From Rikenellaceae bacterium (lineage in GTDB: Bacteria; Bacteroidota; Bacteroidia; Bacteroidales; UBA932): DNA of 22,852 nt. Under the pieces are notes generated by a model. The model was not told where the DNA came from and made no database searches. It was given only the letters and a program-made list of their open reading frames with translations. The translations under genes were made by a program, and so were the position numbers. Numbering within the stretch: the stretch's first letter is position 1; each line of letters starts with the position of its first letter. Below are positions 7,601-15,691 of the stretch, piece after piece. The stretch lies in assembly GCA_003513895.1 (NCBI GenBank), contig DOSU01000142.1, positions 1 to 22,852 on the forward strand, read 5' to 3'.

Positions 7601-10211
7601 CGCCATCGTCAACCGCCTGGTAAACGGCAATTGCATCAGGACTGTTGTTGAAAAGGTTTTCCCATCTTTCGTGGCTTTCATGCAATATTCTATTACCTTC
7701 CGTTCGTTCGGTGATGTCGTTGATCACGGCAAAGAATGTGCTTTTATTTTCTGCTTTATGAAGTTGCAAATGAATTTCTACCGGATAACTGCTACCGTTT
7801 TTGCGTCGGTGTATTGCTTCTAATATAAGCTTTTCTTTTAGTCCGGTTGTTAATGGCTCAAGCACTTGTCTGAAGGTTTCATCTGTAAATTCGGGTTTGA
7901 TGTCAATGGGGGTAAGACTCTTCATTTCTTCCAGGCTAAACCCCAGGTTTGTCAGCGCCCCGTTGTTTGCAAATTCGAATTTCAAGGTGTTTGCATCAAA
8001 TACATATATTTCATTTAGGCTGCTTTCAATAATATTTAACAACCGAAACTGTTCTGCCTCCGCTTGTTTGCGTTCGGTAATATCAGTAATTGTTCCAATA
8101 TAACCGGTAAGCTGATTTTCTAAATTTATCTCAGGAACAGCCTGCCCAAGCACATAAACAATAGTTCCGTCAGGCTGAAGAAAACGATATTCAGAAACCG
8201 AAACTGATTTACTTTGATTGGCCAGTTCCCAGCCTGCAACTAATTTTTCCCTATCCTCCGGGTGAACAGCAGAGAGCCATCCATCGCCCAAGACTTTTTC
8301 CGCACTTAAACCTGAAATCTCTCGCCATTTGGGATTTACATAAGTTGTAATTCCTTCCGGGTTTGTGCGAAAAATGCCTACCGGCGCATAATTTGCCAGG
8401 CTATGAAAATGAAGTTCACTCTCTTCAACGGCTTTTTTAGCCTGCATTTCTTTTGTCTGGTCGCGGAAGCCCAGCACAACTCCGGTAATCTTACCTTCAG
8501 CATCACGTATGGGAGCTCCGCTATCACCTATTGGAATTTCATTTCCATTTTTCGATTTTAAAAAAGTATGATTCGACAGCATGACAATCATCCCTTTTTC
8601 AAGAACTTTGTCAACAGGATTTTCAATTTCTTCGCGGGTATCTTCACTATAAACGCAGAAAATTTCGCGGATTGGTTTCCCGTTTGCATCTGTTTCCGTC
8701 CAGCCGGTCAATTCTTCTGCCACCGGGTTCATATTGCGGATATGGCCATGGATGTCGGTAGTTATGATTGCATCACCGGTGCTATACAGGGTGGTACGAA
8801 ATCGTTCTTCGCTTTCGCGCAAATCAATTTCGGCTTGTTTGCGCTCTGTAATGTCGCGGATGACTTGGTGGAGGAAGTTCTGTCCGTCTACATTGATAAT
8901 CCGGGCACTAATTTCTACATTAAAGTGTGAGCCATCTTTACGCTGATGGATGGATTCAAAAATATGCCCATCGTCTTCAGTGAGATGTTTCAGCCTAGTT
9001 TCTGCGGATTGCTTGAACTCAGGCACAATCAAATCAGTTTTTTTCATTTTTCGCAACTCTTCCAGGGTGTACTGATAAGCCTGTTGGGCGCGCTGATTTG
9101 CTTCTATAATATTCAGGTTTTTATCTTCAAGCAAAATGATGTCGTTGGCATATTTCACAACATACTCATAATGGCTTTTTAGTGCTGCCTGTTGCCGCTC
9201 ATCTTCTAATAATTGCCTGAAAAAATGTTTTCGACGGTAATTAATAATCCAAAAGACTACCGCAGAAAAAGATAGAAACAAGAGGATTAAAATGATCGAG
9301 ATAACTTTTATACGCAGATAAACAGGTTTGTATAATTCATCCGAGTCAATTTTTGATGCTAATAACCAAGGTGAATTTTTTACTGGCTGAATGTATTCTA
9401 AAACCTTTTGGTTATGATAACCTATGCCTTCATAAAAACCAGTACCATTTTTAACAGCCCTTACGGCGGGATTTTCATTATTTGTTAATGGGAACTTGAG
9501 CGAAAGAGCGGCATTTGGCAAACTTTTCAAATTGGTAAGGTATAAAACGGAATCCCCTGCTTTTTCAAATAAAAATGTTTCTTCCGAAGAGTCTGTTGTC
9601 CCGGCTTTTACTATTGAGTAAAATTGCACCCTGGGATCTATACGGAAAAGGATGATGGCATGAACTTCACGAATATTGTTAACAATAGGACATGCTATAT
9701 CAATGAAAATGGCCCCGTCTTTTTCCCTCTTATACAAGTCGCCAATGATTTCCGTTTTAGTTTTTATTACCTCACGAATTAATTTACTGTTTGACTTGTC
9801 CACAAATTCAATATCCCCAGTTTTACCTGCCAATAAAACTTGGCCAGTAGTATCCGTAATTAGTATGTTTATACAATTAGGATTATTTCGGATAACAACC
9901 TGAAGTCTTAGCTGAATTTCGCCTTCTAACACCTTATTGTCCCGATGGTCTTTCCAGTTGAGAACGGCATCCTGTAGGAACGGGCTTTGTGCAATTTCCC
10001 GGACATCCCCTAGTCTCTCCTGTCTCCAAGCTTCAACCTGGCTACTTTTTAAAACCGATGTGGTTTTCAACTGCTTGAGTGCATGGTTACTCCAAATAGC
10101 TTTTTCGTTTTTTAAATAGAAATAACTTCCTGCAAACAATAAAATAGATGCAAAAATAAAAACACTGATAAGGCTCCTTCCGGTTTTAGTTTCCCACTTT
10201 TCGCTTTTCAT
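4659..10211 (-). CDS. Cache/nine-PAS hybrid sensor histidine kinase with receiver
   Basis: An 1850-residue inner-membrane hybrid kinase. A TM helix (about 14-33) and a second (about 302-324) enclose a periplasmic region of about 270 residues that looks like a double Cache sensor. Nine PAS domains follow in the cytoplasm, ending near residues 457, 590, 712, 832, 957, 1084, 1205, 1332 and 1454, most closed by a DITERK-type linker. HisKA carries MSHELRTPLN with His1488. HATPase_c has RNAFKFT, DTGIGIPE, an F-box FERFRQVD and GGTGIGL. A C-terminal receiver has an acidic AEDED pocket, phospho-acceptor Asp1784 (LMDIKMPKMNG) and the conserved Lys in EKPIKK. All catalytic residues are present. No HPt protein or output domain is encoded here, so the receiver may be autoregulatory or relay to a distant HPt. 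PAS9 carries an NPRFLQSG segment resembling redox/FAD PAS domains (NifL type), not a photoactive LOV, because the LOV cysteine position is Pro. Signals are unknown. Confidence 0.93.
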   Translation of the reverse strand: MKSEKWETKTGRSLISVFIFASILLFAGSYFYLKNEKAIWSNHALKQLKTTSVLKSSQVEAWRQERLGDVREIAQSPFLQDAVLNWKDHRDNKVLEGEIQLRLQVVIRNNPNCINILITDTTGQVLLAGKTGDIEFVDKSNSKLIREVIKTKTEIIGDLYKREKDGAIFIDIACPIVNNIREVHAIILFRIDPRVQFYSIVKAGTTDSSEETFLFEKAGDSVLYLTNLKSLPNAALSLKFPLTNNENPAVRAVKNGTGFYEGIGYHNQKVLEYIQPVKNSPWLLASKIDSDELYKPVYLRIKVISIILILLFLSFSAVVFWIINYRRKHFFRQLLEDERQQAALKSHYEYVVKYANDIILLEDKNLNIIEANQRAQQAYQYTLEELRKMKKTDLIVPEFKQSAETRLKHLTEDDGHIFESIHQRKDGSHFNVEISARIINVDGQNFLHQVIRDITERKQAEIDLRESEERFRTTLYSTGDAIITTDIHGHIRNMNPVAEELTGWTETDANGKPIREIFCVYSEDTREEIENPVDKVLEKGMIVMLSNHTFLKSKNGNEIPIGDSGAPIRDAEGKITGVVLGFRDQTKEMQAKKAVEESELHFHSLANYAPVGIFRTNPEGITTYVNPKWREISGLSAEKVLGDGWLSAVHPEDREKLVAGWELANQSKSVSVSEYRFLQPDGTIVYVLGQAVPEINLENQLTGYIGTITDITERKQAEAEQFRLLNIIESSLNEIYVFDANTLKFEFANNGALTNLGFSLEEMKSLTPIDIKPEFTDETFRQVLEPLTTGLKEKLILEAIHRRKNGSSYPVEIHLQLHKAENKSTFFAVINDITERTEGNRILHESHERWENLFNNSPDAIAVYQAVDDGDDFVFTDFNLQAQKTDNLSRDEVVGKRITELFPSANELGLLGVFRNVWRTGETEYRNSTFYKDNRIEGWRENIIYKLNTGEIVAIYNDISDRMKAQIALRESEERFKNIFNISPDAVSISEIQTGRYLDVNESFEKLSGFKHDEIIGRSSVELGFWLDKKDREQFLNSLKFQGFVDNSEVAFRAKEGRVIRTLISARIVEFADQSYLLSVTKDITERINAEIELRQSELKFKSLFENAADPILLVDFNGNILDVNPATCSILGYSANELRNMKTIDLNTEEYKPKVKDRFEMLDREGDLYFETAHYTKNGALYQFEIHSKIIEIEGERTILSVYRDITIRKKAEDALHASEENFRNYFENSPLGKSITGIDGSLKVNQAFCRMLGYTKEELLQINWREITHPDDLQLSENAIKSLINGEQEIIWFEKRYIRKDRDIVWTEVSSKLQKDAEDKPSYFISTIQDITERKQAQKQLKLLGRAIEQNPVTIVITNTDGDIEYVNPQFAEVTGYTSDEVIGKNPRFLQSGEHSQAFYKDLWNTILSGGDWHGEMHNKKKNGEDYWESAVISPVLDENGKISSFVAVKEDITERKKIIQDLIVAKEHAQESDRLKSAFLATMSHELRTPLNAVIGFSSLIDEETPITQITSFAKMIHSNGNSLLDIIEGILDLTLLESGETKTHFERFSIAPFMKTLLKLAKEEQEKANKPQLQVQCINFNSEKQIQLYSDPQIITKIYSQLLRNAFKFTSLGKVEIGYLIESEGGTSRIKFFVNDTGIGIPENQKSLIFERFRQVDDSHTRKYGGTGIGLTIAKHKVELLGGQIWADSMPGKGTSFYFTIPMVESELIHNSAPEQEDDKKMQTNFSTQTILIAEDEDSNFDLLKYFLVKSNLNIIRACDGQEAVDLCSAHPEIGLVLMDIKMPKMNGFEATKMIKIANPKLPVVAVTAFAMPDDKEKSLLEGCDEYMEKPIKKERLFTLLQKFMS

Positions 10212-10405
10212 CCTGTTCTTTTTTACTCCACCTGATAGTGATAATGCAAATAATCCTTTTCTGATACTATCGATTTTCTAGTAAAGGACTTTTTTAACAG
10301 GCGAATTTACTCATAGATGGTCTAGTGGCATATAGGTATTTACCCTCATAGAAAACCTGTGTGGATTAGAAATTGAATCAGGAGTCAGTTTGTCCTTGGG
10401 TCAGA
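10212..10405. other. Intergenic gap between response regulator and hybrid kinase
   Basis: This 194-bp gap follows the NarL-type regulator and precedes the hybrid kinase, both on the minus strand. I found no clear stem-plus-T terminator. On the minus strand a GATTATTTGC stretch near 10238-10248 resembles a degenerate -7 box about 35 bp ahead of the kinase ATG, so the hybrid kinase may have its own promoter. No gene is apparent. Confidence 0.3.
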
Positions 10406-11062
10406 TTAAAGTTTTATGATATCTTTACTGATGGCATAACGGATGAGATCTGTTATATTTTTGAAATTCAATTTCTCCATAATTTTAGCGCGGTGATTCT
10501 CCACAGTCTTTATGCTGATTTGTAATATTTTCGCCATTTCCCTATTGCTATGCCCTTCAGCAACCAGTTGCAGTATTTGAATTTCTCGTTCTGTAATCGA
10601 AGGTGTTTGCGGCAATTCATCCGGGAATTTCTCAATCATTCGTGTACCTATGATTTCAGCGATTTCAGGAGAGAAAAAGGATTTTCCAAGTGAAACAGAT
10701 CGAATGGCGGAGATCAATTGTTCCGGAGCCGATTTTTTGACGATATAACCTTTTACACCGGCATGCAATGTTTCAAAAACCAACTCTTCGGTGTCGTACA
10801 TGGAAAGGACAATTATTTTTATTTCGGGACAACGCTTGATTAGCTGTCGCGCTACTTCCAAACCATTTAAAAGTGGCAGGCTTATATCGAGAATGAGGAT
10901 TTTGGGCAATAGTTCTTCTACCTTTTTAACTGCTTCCAATCCATCTTCGGCTTCACCTATTACCTTAATTCCGAATTCATGTTCCAAAAGTGAGCGTAAT
11001 CCTTTACGAACAATAGCATGATCGTCGGCCAGAAACACCGTTATTTCATTTTCCCTTTCCAT
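10406..11062 (-). CDS. NarL/LuxR-family response regulator
   Basis: A 218-residue two-domain transcription factor. The receiver (about 5-125) has the acidic pair Asp13/Asp14, phospho-acceptor Asp59 in ILILDISLPLLNG, Ser in VLSMYD and Lys in the YIVKKSAP loop. The C-terminal LuxR-type HTH (about 150-212) carries TEREIQILQLVAEGHSNREM and SIKTVENHRAKIMEKL. Phosphorylation should promote dimerisation and DNA binding. Its ATG lies inside the last codons of the upstream kinase gene (17-bp overlap), so the two are very likely translationally coupled and form a cognate pair of the NarX/NarL or NreB/NreC kind. It is the only DNA-binding regulator in the kinase block. The target genes cannot be read from the sequence. 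Confidence 0.95.
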   Translation of the reverse strand: MERENEITVFLADDHAIVRKGLRSLLEHEFGIKVIGEAEDGLEAVKKVEELLPKILILDISLPLLNGLEVARQLIKRCPEIKIIVLSMYDTEELVFETLHAGVKGYIVKKSAPEQLISAIRSVSLGKSFFSPEIAEIIGTRMIEKFPDELPQTPSITEREIQILQLVAEGHSNREMAKILQISIKTVENHRAKIMEKLNFKNITDLIRYAISKDIIKL

Positions 11063-14000
11063 AGAGCAGTACTTTTATTTGTATTTTCGTTCCCTTGCGT
11101 GGTCTTGAACTTATTCGAAATTTCCCTTGCATCGCATTTACACGTTCATTCATTCCAATTAAACCAATTCCCGGAGCGTTTTCTGACATTTCTATGTTGG
11201 GGTTAGCAGTAAATCCTTTTCCGTCGTCTTTAATGGTCAGGACAAACCATCTATTCCCGGAGTCAAAGCATATTTCGACATTTTGTGCATCGGCATGTTT
11301 AGCAACGTTGGTTAACGCTTCTTGAACTATCCTGAAAAGGTTGATTTCCTGTTCGGTATTCAAATTTGATTTAAAATCATCGATAACCCGTACTTTAATG
11401 CCGGTACGTTTTTCAAACTGTTGAGCATATGATTTTATGGTTTTGATAAACCCAAGTATTTCAAGAATTGCAGGGTGAAGATTGAGCGAAATATCGTGAA
11501 CGCGAGTTAAAATTGTATTTAACAGTTCATCAGTTTCTCTTATTCGTTCGTATGCAAGGTTGTGTGTTTCATTCGGAATATTTTTTAAAACAGATGAAAG
11601 GTTGATCTTCATCGCTGTCAAAGCTTGACCGATTTCGTCGTGAAGTTCTCTGGCCAGTATTTTCTTTTCTTTTTCCTGGACATTAATAAGCTCATTACTA
11701 AGTAACTTCAGCTCTTTTCCGTGCCTAATCAGTTTTTCTACTGCCATTTTCCGTTGCGAAATATCATGATAATTTACCAAAACACCATATATCGCTGAAA
11801 TACTTAAACGATTTACAGCGGTTAACTCAATCCATTTGTAGCTATTATCTTTACATTGATAACGACATTCGGTATTAACGATTTTTCCTGGCTTGGCGAA
11901 CAATGAATAGAAGTCGTCTTTAATTCTTTTTTGATCGTCGGGATGAATGTTGTTGAATGTGTTTTGTCCAATCAGTTCGTCGGGCATCCAGCCAAACCAT
12001 TTTTCAACATTAGCGCTTATAAATTGGTTAATTCCCTGCTTATCGATGATGGCAATGACATCAGAAATATTGGAAATCATAGCTCTTTGCCTGATTTCGT
12101 TTTCGTGAAGTGCCATTTCTGCCTGTACTTGTTCAGTAATATCCATTTGAACGGAAATTAATACCCTTCCAAATGATGAATGCTCAAATTGAGAAACACT
12201 AGCCTGAGACCAAAAAATGCTTCCATCTTTTTTTGCATTTTGTACAACACCTTTCCATTTTCCCTTCTCATGAACAGATTTTATAATGGTCTCATCGACT
12301 TGTGTTGCATTCCGATTCGATCCGGGAGCATTTAAAATGGCAACATGTTTACCAATTAGTTCACCATGCCCATATCCAAACATCTCTTCGAACCGGCGAT
12401 TGGTGTGAACAATTATTCCATCTTTTTTCCGGTTGAGCATGATTCCATCAGAAATATTAGAAGCTATTTCAGCACGATATCGAAATTCTTCTCCTCGCTT
12501 TTTAAGTTCGGTTATGTCTTCAACTTTTCCGATCATCCGCATAGCATGGCCACGCTCATCAAATAGTGTTTCAGCAATCGCGCGAACATTCCTGATTTTT
12601 CCGTCTTTATGGATGATGCGGTATTCCATATTGTAAGGCCGCTTGCCAGTTACTGCATCCTGAAAAACAGAAAGAACATGCTCTTTGTCTTCCGGATGAA
12701 CCAGATTTTCAACAAAATTTTTAAATACCAATTCTTTGGGTATTTCAGGATCGACATCGAATATCCGGAACATATTTTTTGACCAGGAGGCTTTATCAGT
12801 AGTTACATTATAATCCCAACTTCCGCTATTACCAATTCGTTCAGCTTCTGCCAAATTGTGTTCACTTTGCTGAAGTTTTTCGATTACCAGTTTGCGTTCA
12901 GTAATGTCGTTAAAGAGGATCGCAACCTGGTGTTTTTCAGACTGACCAAAACGGAAGGCGTAAACGTCATACCAACGGTGTAATTGTTCTGCGCGGTTTA
13001 CAAAACGCTCGGGCACCCCAGTCAATGCTATTCTGCCATAGATTTCGAACCAGTATTTTTCGTGCAATGGTTCAAGTTCTCGCATTCTCTTACCGTATGC
13101 ATCTTTCAGCCCGGTTTGTTTTTCGAATGCAGGATTGATTTCTAGGAAACAGTAATCTATGGGATTCTGGTTTTCGTCAAAAATCATTTCTATGATGCAA
13201 AATCCTTCATCTATCTCATTAAACAACATTCGATATCGGGTTTCAAACTCTAACCGTTCATTTTCCATTCGCTTTTGTTCGGTGATATCGGTGGCAACGC
13301 CAAGTAATCCGTTCACTTTACCATTATTATCCCAAATTGGCGCGAACTTATTGTCGAAAACAACACCGTTCATTTCGGTTATACCGGACAAATATTCGCC
13401 ATTAGAAACCCTGTCGAGAATAGATTTACCGGTAGTAACCTGCCCGTTGTGTTCAATCACTTCTAACCCCGCAAAGAGTTCATATGCAGAAGAGCCCACA
13501 TTTTCTCCTGCTTTCATTCCTACACGTTCGATAGCTTTTCCTTCATGTAAGGTAAAAATGCCACTTTTATCAGTGGCAAAAATAGAAATGGGAGCGTTGG
13601 AAATCACTGTGCGAAACAATTCTTCTGAAACCTTAATCTGTTGTTCTGAAAATTTTCTTACTGATAAATCAAAAATTGTCCCTAAATGAAATTCACGCCT
13701 GCTTTTTTTATCTTTCAGGCGAATGACGGTGAGATCGACCCAAATAACGACTCCGTCTTTTCTTACATTTCGTTTTTCAATGTTGTACGAATCCGTTTCA
13801 CCCTTAAGAAGTTTTTCGTGAAGTTCCAGATTTTTATTTAAGTCTTCCGGATGAGTAATCGATTGAAAAGTCTTTTTTAACAATTCTTCTTCGGTATAGC
13901 CAAGAATTTGCGCGAAACTTGAGTTTATAAAGAGAAACTTTCCTGATGCGGGATCAATAATGGCAATCCCAATGGGCAATTGTTGAAATATATATTCAGT

Positions 14001-14114
14001 CTTAAAATTCTGCAATAGTGAAATATTTAACCCGGATTTACCATGGAATTCGTCATAGTTCTGTTGAAAATCTTTCATGATCTTTTTAGGCTTAAAGATT
14101 GTAAATACTGGCAT
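11046..14114 (-). CDS. Soluble six-PAS sensor kinase, NarX/NreB (HisKA_3) type
   Basis: A 1022-residue protein with no convincing membrane segment, so probably a cytosolic sensor. Six PAS domains end near residues 151, 280, 405, 533, 663 and 786. PAS4 and PAS6 have PAC-type tails, and PAS5 has a GKHVAILNAPGS insert region. The kinase core is of the HisKA_3 class: the dimerisation helix carries ILARELHDEIGQ with His825, then LHPAILEILGF, and an HATPase_c with EALTNVAKHA, DDGKGF (about 964) and GIGLIGMNERV (about 985). This class pairs with NarL-type regulators, and the gene overlaps one by 17 bp. The start is uncertain: ATG at 14114 has AAGGGG about 10 bp upstream; ATG at 14078 (residue 13) begins nearer the first PAS. 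A -7 box lies at 14210-14217. The ligand or cofactor of each PAS is unknown. Confidence 0.93.
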   Translation of the reverse strand: MPVFTIFKPKKIMKDFQQNYDEFHGKSGLNISLLQNFKTEYIFQQLPIGIAIIDPASGKFLFINSSFAQILGYTEEELLKKTFQSITHPEDLNKNLELHEKLLKGETDSYNIEKRNVRKDGVVIWVDLTVIRLKDKKSRREFHLGTIFDLSVRKFSEQQIKVSEELFRTVISNAPISIFATDKSGIFTLHEGKAIERVGMKAGENVGSSAYELFAGLEVIEHNGQVTTGKSILDRVSNGEYLSGITEMNGVVFDNKFAPIWDNNGKVNGLLGVATDITEQKRMENERLEFETRYRMLFNEIDEGFCIIEMIFDENQNPIDYCFLEINPAFEKQTGLKDAYGKRMRELEPLHEKYWFEIYGRIALTGVPERFVNRAEQLHRWYDVYAFRFGQSEKHQVAILFNDITERKLVIEKLQQSEHNLAEAERIGNSGSWDYNVTTDKASWSKNMFRIFDVDPEIPKELVFKNFVENLVHPEDKEHVLSVFQDAVTGKRPYNMEYRIIHKDGKIRNVRAIAETLFDERGHAMRMIGKVEDITELKKRGEEFRYRAEIASNISDGIMLNRKKDGIIVHTNRRFEEMFGYGHGELIGKHVAILNAPGSNRNATQVDETIIKSVHEKGKWKGVVQNAKKDGSIFWSQASVSQFEHSSFGRVLISVQMDITEQVQAEMALHENEIRQRAMISNISDVIAIIDKQGINQFISANVEKWFGWMPDELIGQNTFNNIHPDDQKRIKDDFYSLFAKPGKIVNTECRYQCKDNSYKWIELTAVNRLSISAIYGVLVNYHDISQRKMAVEKLIRHGKELKLLSNELINVQEKEKKILARELHDEIGQALTAMKINLSSVLKNIPNETHNLAYERIRETDELLNTILTRVHDISLNLHPAILEILGFIKTIKSYAQQFEKRTGIKVRVIDDFKSNLNTEQEINLFRIVQEALTNVAKHADAQNVEICFDSGNRWFVLTIKDDGKGFTANPNIEMSENAPGIGLIGMNERVNAMQGKFRISSRPRKGTKIQIKVLLYGKGK

Positions 14115-14209
14115 AAAAAATAACCCCTTGCCGGACTAAATTGATCACCACAAAAGAACAATAATTTCCGAGCTCAAGAGCAACAATTTTTTATAGGTTG
14201 TTAATTAAT

Positions 14210-14217
14210 CAAATATA
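14210..14217 (-). promoter_or_regulatory. -7 promoter box for the six-PAS kinase operon
   Basis: The minus strand reads TATATTTG, a full match to TAnnTTTG, 95 bp ahead of the upstream ATG choice. A matching -33 TTTG is not evident, which would suit an activated promoter. Confidence 0.5.
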
Positions 14218-14298
14218 CGAATATGTCGAAAAATTTAATCGTTTTGAGCAAGGTAAAAAAGCACAAATGGTTGTTTCTGACACCTGCATTTACCAGCC

Positions 14299-14352
14299 AA
14301 ATTAAACACTCTTTGCTATATTAAATTAAACACCTCTGTTAGCTTAAATTAA
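14299..14352. repeat. Phased AAATTAA direct repeats in intergenic region
   Basis: The exact 11-mer AAATTAAACAC occurs at 14299-14309 and 14323-14333 (24-bp period). AAATTAA recurs at 14346-14352 (23 bp on). They sit in the 439-bp intergenic space between the divergent six-PAS kinase and corA-like genes, which holds no gene. Regular spacing suggests a protein-binding array or bent DNA, but AT-rich DNA gives such matches easily. Confidence 0.35.
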
Positions 14353-14461
14353 TTATTTAATAACAACCGAGTTGAAAATTTAAATCGGCACGAACTATTC
14401 AATTTGTCCAATTTTTTGCACAAATATGCAATATTTTGTTACAAATTGAGAACTGCTCTTG

Positions 14462-14536
14462 AATATCTGTGAATAATATAACTTATTCCCAGAAGCCTGT
14501 AACGATATACGGAATTCTTATGTCTAATTTTATTTG
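14462..14536 (+). promoter_or_regulatory. Promoter module A (paired 21-bp sites) before corA-like gene
   Basis: The module starts with AATATCTGTGAAT. It carries TATAAC at 14477-14482 and TGTAAC at 14498-14503, exactly 21 bp apart, then a -7-like TTTATTTG ending at 14536. The ATG follows at 14554. A gap-free alignment with module B matches about 65 of 92 positions by hand count, with the -7-like box at the same distance (66 bp from TGTGAAT to TTG). Two direct repeats on the same face of the helix just upstream of the -33 position suit a dimeric activator. Confidence 0.6.
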
Positions 14537-14553
14537 TTAAAATTAGCAAGTCC

Positions 14554-15573
14554 ATGAAAGATTCTCATTTTTTTCATATCTCTAAAACCGGGAAGATCAT
14601 TTCAATTTCCAGTCTTGATGAAGCTCTGGAAGTGGCAAAAACCGGTGGATACATTTGGTTGTCTTACATACATCCTACTTTGGAAGAACTCTCTCCGTTA
14701 ACTGAAAAGATGGGCATTCATCCTTTATCCATTGAAGATTGCATGAACGAAGGACAAATACCAAAAATCGAAGATTTTCCGGGTCATACATACATACTAT
14801 TCAATGCTTTCAATTATTCCAAAAAGAAAATAATTATTGAGGAGGTGAATTTTTTCATTGGAGAAAACTTCCTTATAACTGTTAATCACCATGGGCCAAC
14901 CGGCAGGATTCTGATGGAAAACATTGAGCAACTGGTAAAAAAAAGCGTCATAAATACCGGACAGGGACCCGCTTTCCTCATGCATATTATTCTTGATCTT
15001 ATTGTCGACGAAAAATTTATCGCAGTTGAAGCAGTAGAAGACGACCTCAACAATGCCGAAGACATGATGATGCAGGACTTGGTTAAATTTAGCCTTTCCG
15101 ACTTGCAGCACTTGCGGAGAAATTTGCTGACTATTCGCAAGAGCCTGTTCCACGAACGGGAAATTATGCTGAAAATATGCCGGAAAGATTGCCCGTATAT
15201 CCAGGACAAGGCCATTTTTCATTACCGTGATATATACGACCATCTGTTAAGGTTTTTCGAGCTTACCGAAACATATCGCGAGGTTGTGACAAGTCTCATG
15301 GAGATGAACCTTTCTATGCTTAATAATCAGATGGCTCGTTCGTCGAACCAGACTAATGCTACTGTGAGAAGACTCACATTTATCACAACCATATTTATGC
15401 CTCTTACCCTGCTTTCCGGTGTTGGCGGGATGTCGGAATTCTCAATGATGACCGGCTCTGAAAACTGGAGAATCGCCTATCCTATCTTTATGGCAGGCAT
15501 GGCTATTTTCGGATTCCTGAGTTTTCTCTGGTTAAAAAAACTTGAAAAAGCCGAATTAAAAAAAGGAGATTAA
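14554..15573 (+). CDS. corA: CorA-family divalent cation transporter
   Basis: A 339-residue inner-membrane channel of the CorA family, which moves Mg2+ (some members Co2+, Ni2+ or Zn2+) as a homopentamer. A large N-terminal cytosolic domain (about 1-270) includes HPLSIEDCMNEGQIPKIEDF and a long helical stalk (about 150-270). Two C-terminal TM helices lie at about 272-292 and 305-327. The pore signature GMN is replaced by GGMSEF (Gly292-Met293-Ser294), with Asn changed to Ser. This variant is found in a CorA branch, and selectivity may differ. The positively charged tail KKLEKAELKKGD fits the family. The ATG at 14554 follows promoter module A. The next gene, csbD-like, has its own copy of that module, so corA need not be cotranscribed with it. 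Confidence 0.9.
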   Translation: MKDSHFFHISKTGKIISISSLDEALEVAKTGGYIWLSYIHPTLEELSPLTEKMGIHPLSIEDCMNEGQIPKIEDFPGHTYILFNAFNYSKKKIIIEEVNFFIGENFLITVNHHGPTGRILMENIEQLVKKSVINTGQGPAFLMHIILDLIVDEKFIAVEAVEDDLNNAEDMMMQDLVKFSLSDLQHLRRNLLTIRKSLFHEREIMLKICRKDCPYIQDKAIFHYRDIYDHLLRFFELTETYREVVTSLMEMNLSMLNNQMARSSNQTNATVRRLTFITTIFMPLTLLSGVGGMSEFSMMTGSENWRIAYPIFMAGMAIFGFLSFLWLKKLEKAELKKGD

Positions 15574-15585
15574 AAAAATGTATTC

Positions 15586-15660
15586 AATATCTGTGAATAG
15601 TATAACTAATTACAGAAAGAGTATAACTTTTTAAGGACTTTTAATGGCCAATTTTACTTG
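15586..15660 (+). promoter_or_regulatory. Promoter module B (paired 21-bp sites) before csbD-like gene
   Basis: It begins AATATCTGTGAAT like module A. AGTATAACT occurs twice, at 15599-15607 and 15620-15628, with a 21-bp period. A -7-like TTTACTTG ends at 15660, 66 bp from the TGTGAAT start exactly as in module A. The csbD-like ATG is at 15692. Similarity to A runs through the -7 region, indicating promoter duplication or strong shared constraint. Confidence 0.6.
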
Positions 15661-15691
15661 TCGAAATTATTAACAATTAAAATTCATTAAA

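Noticed and set aside
13159..13689. 176-residue frame antisense to the six-PAS kinase
   Set aside because: A shadow of the kinase gene: Ser/Pro-rich translation with no family resemblance and no start signals.
14299..14352. CRISPR-like short repeat array
   Set aside because: Only two exact 11-bp units and one partial unit, with spacers of 12-13 bp and no cas genes; far from CRISPR dimensions.
14797..15243. 148-residue frame antisense to the corA-like gene
   Set aside because: Fully inside the corA-like gene; no motif, signal or promoter supports it.
15640..15662. Sigma-54 promoter (TGGC...TTG) ahead of the csbD-like gene
   Set aside because: The spacing between TGGC and TTG is 9 bp instead of 7, the -12 GC is missing, and module A lacks the TGGC, so the shared -7-like reading fits better.
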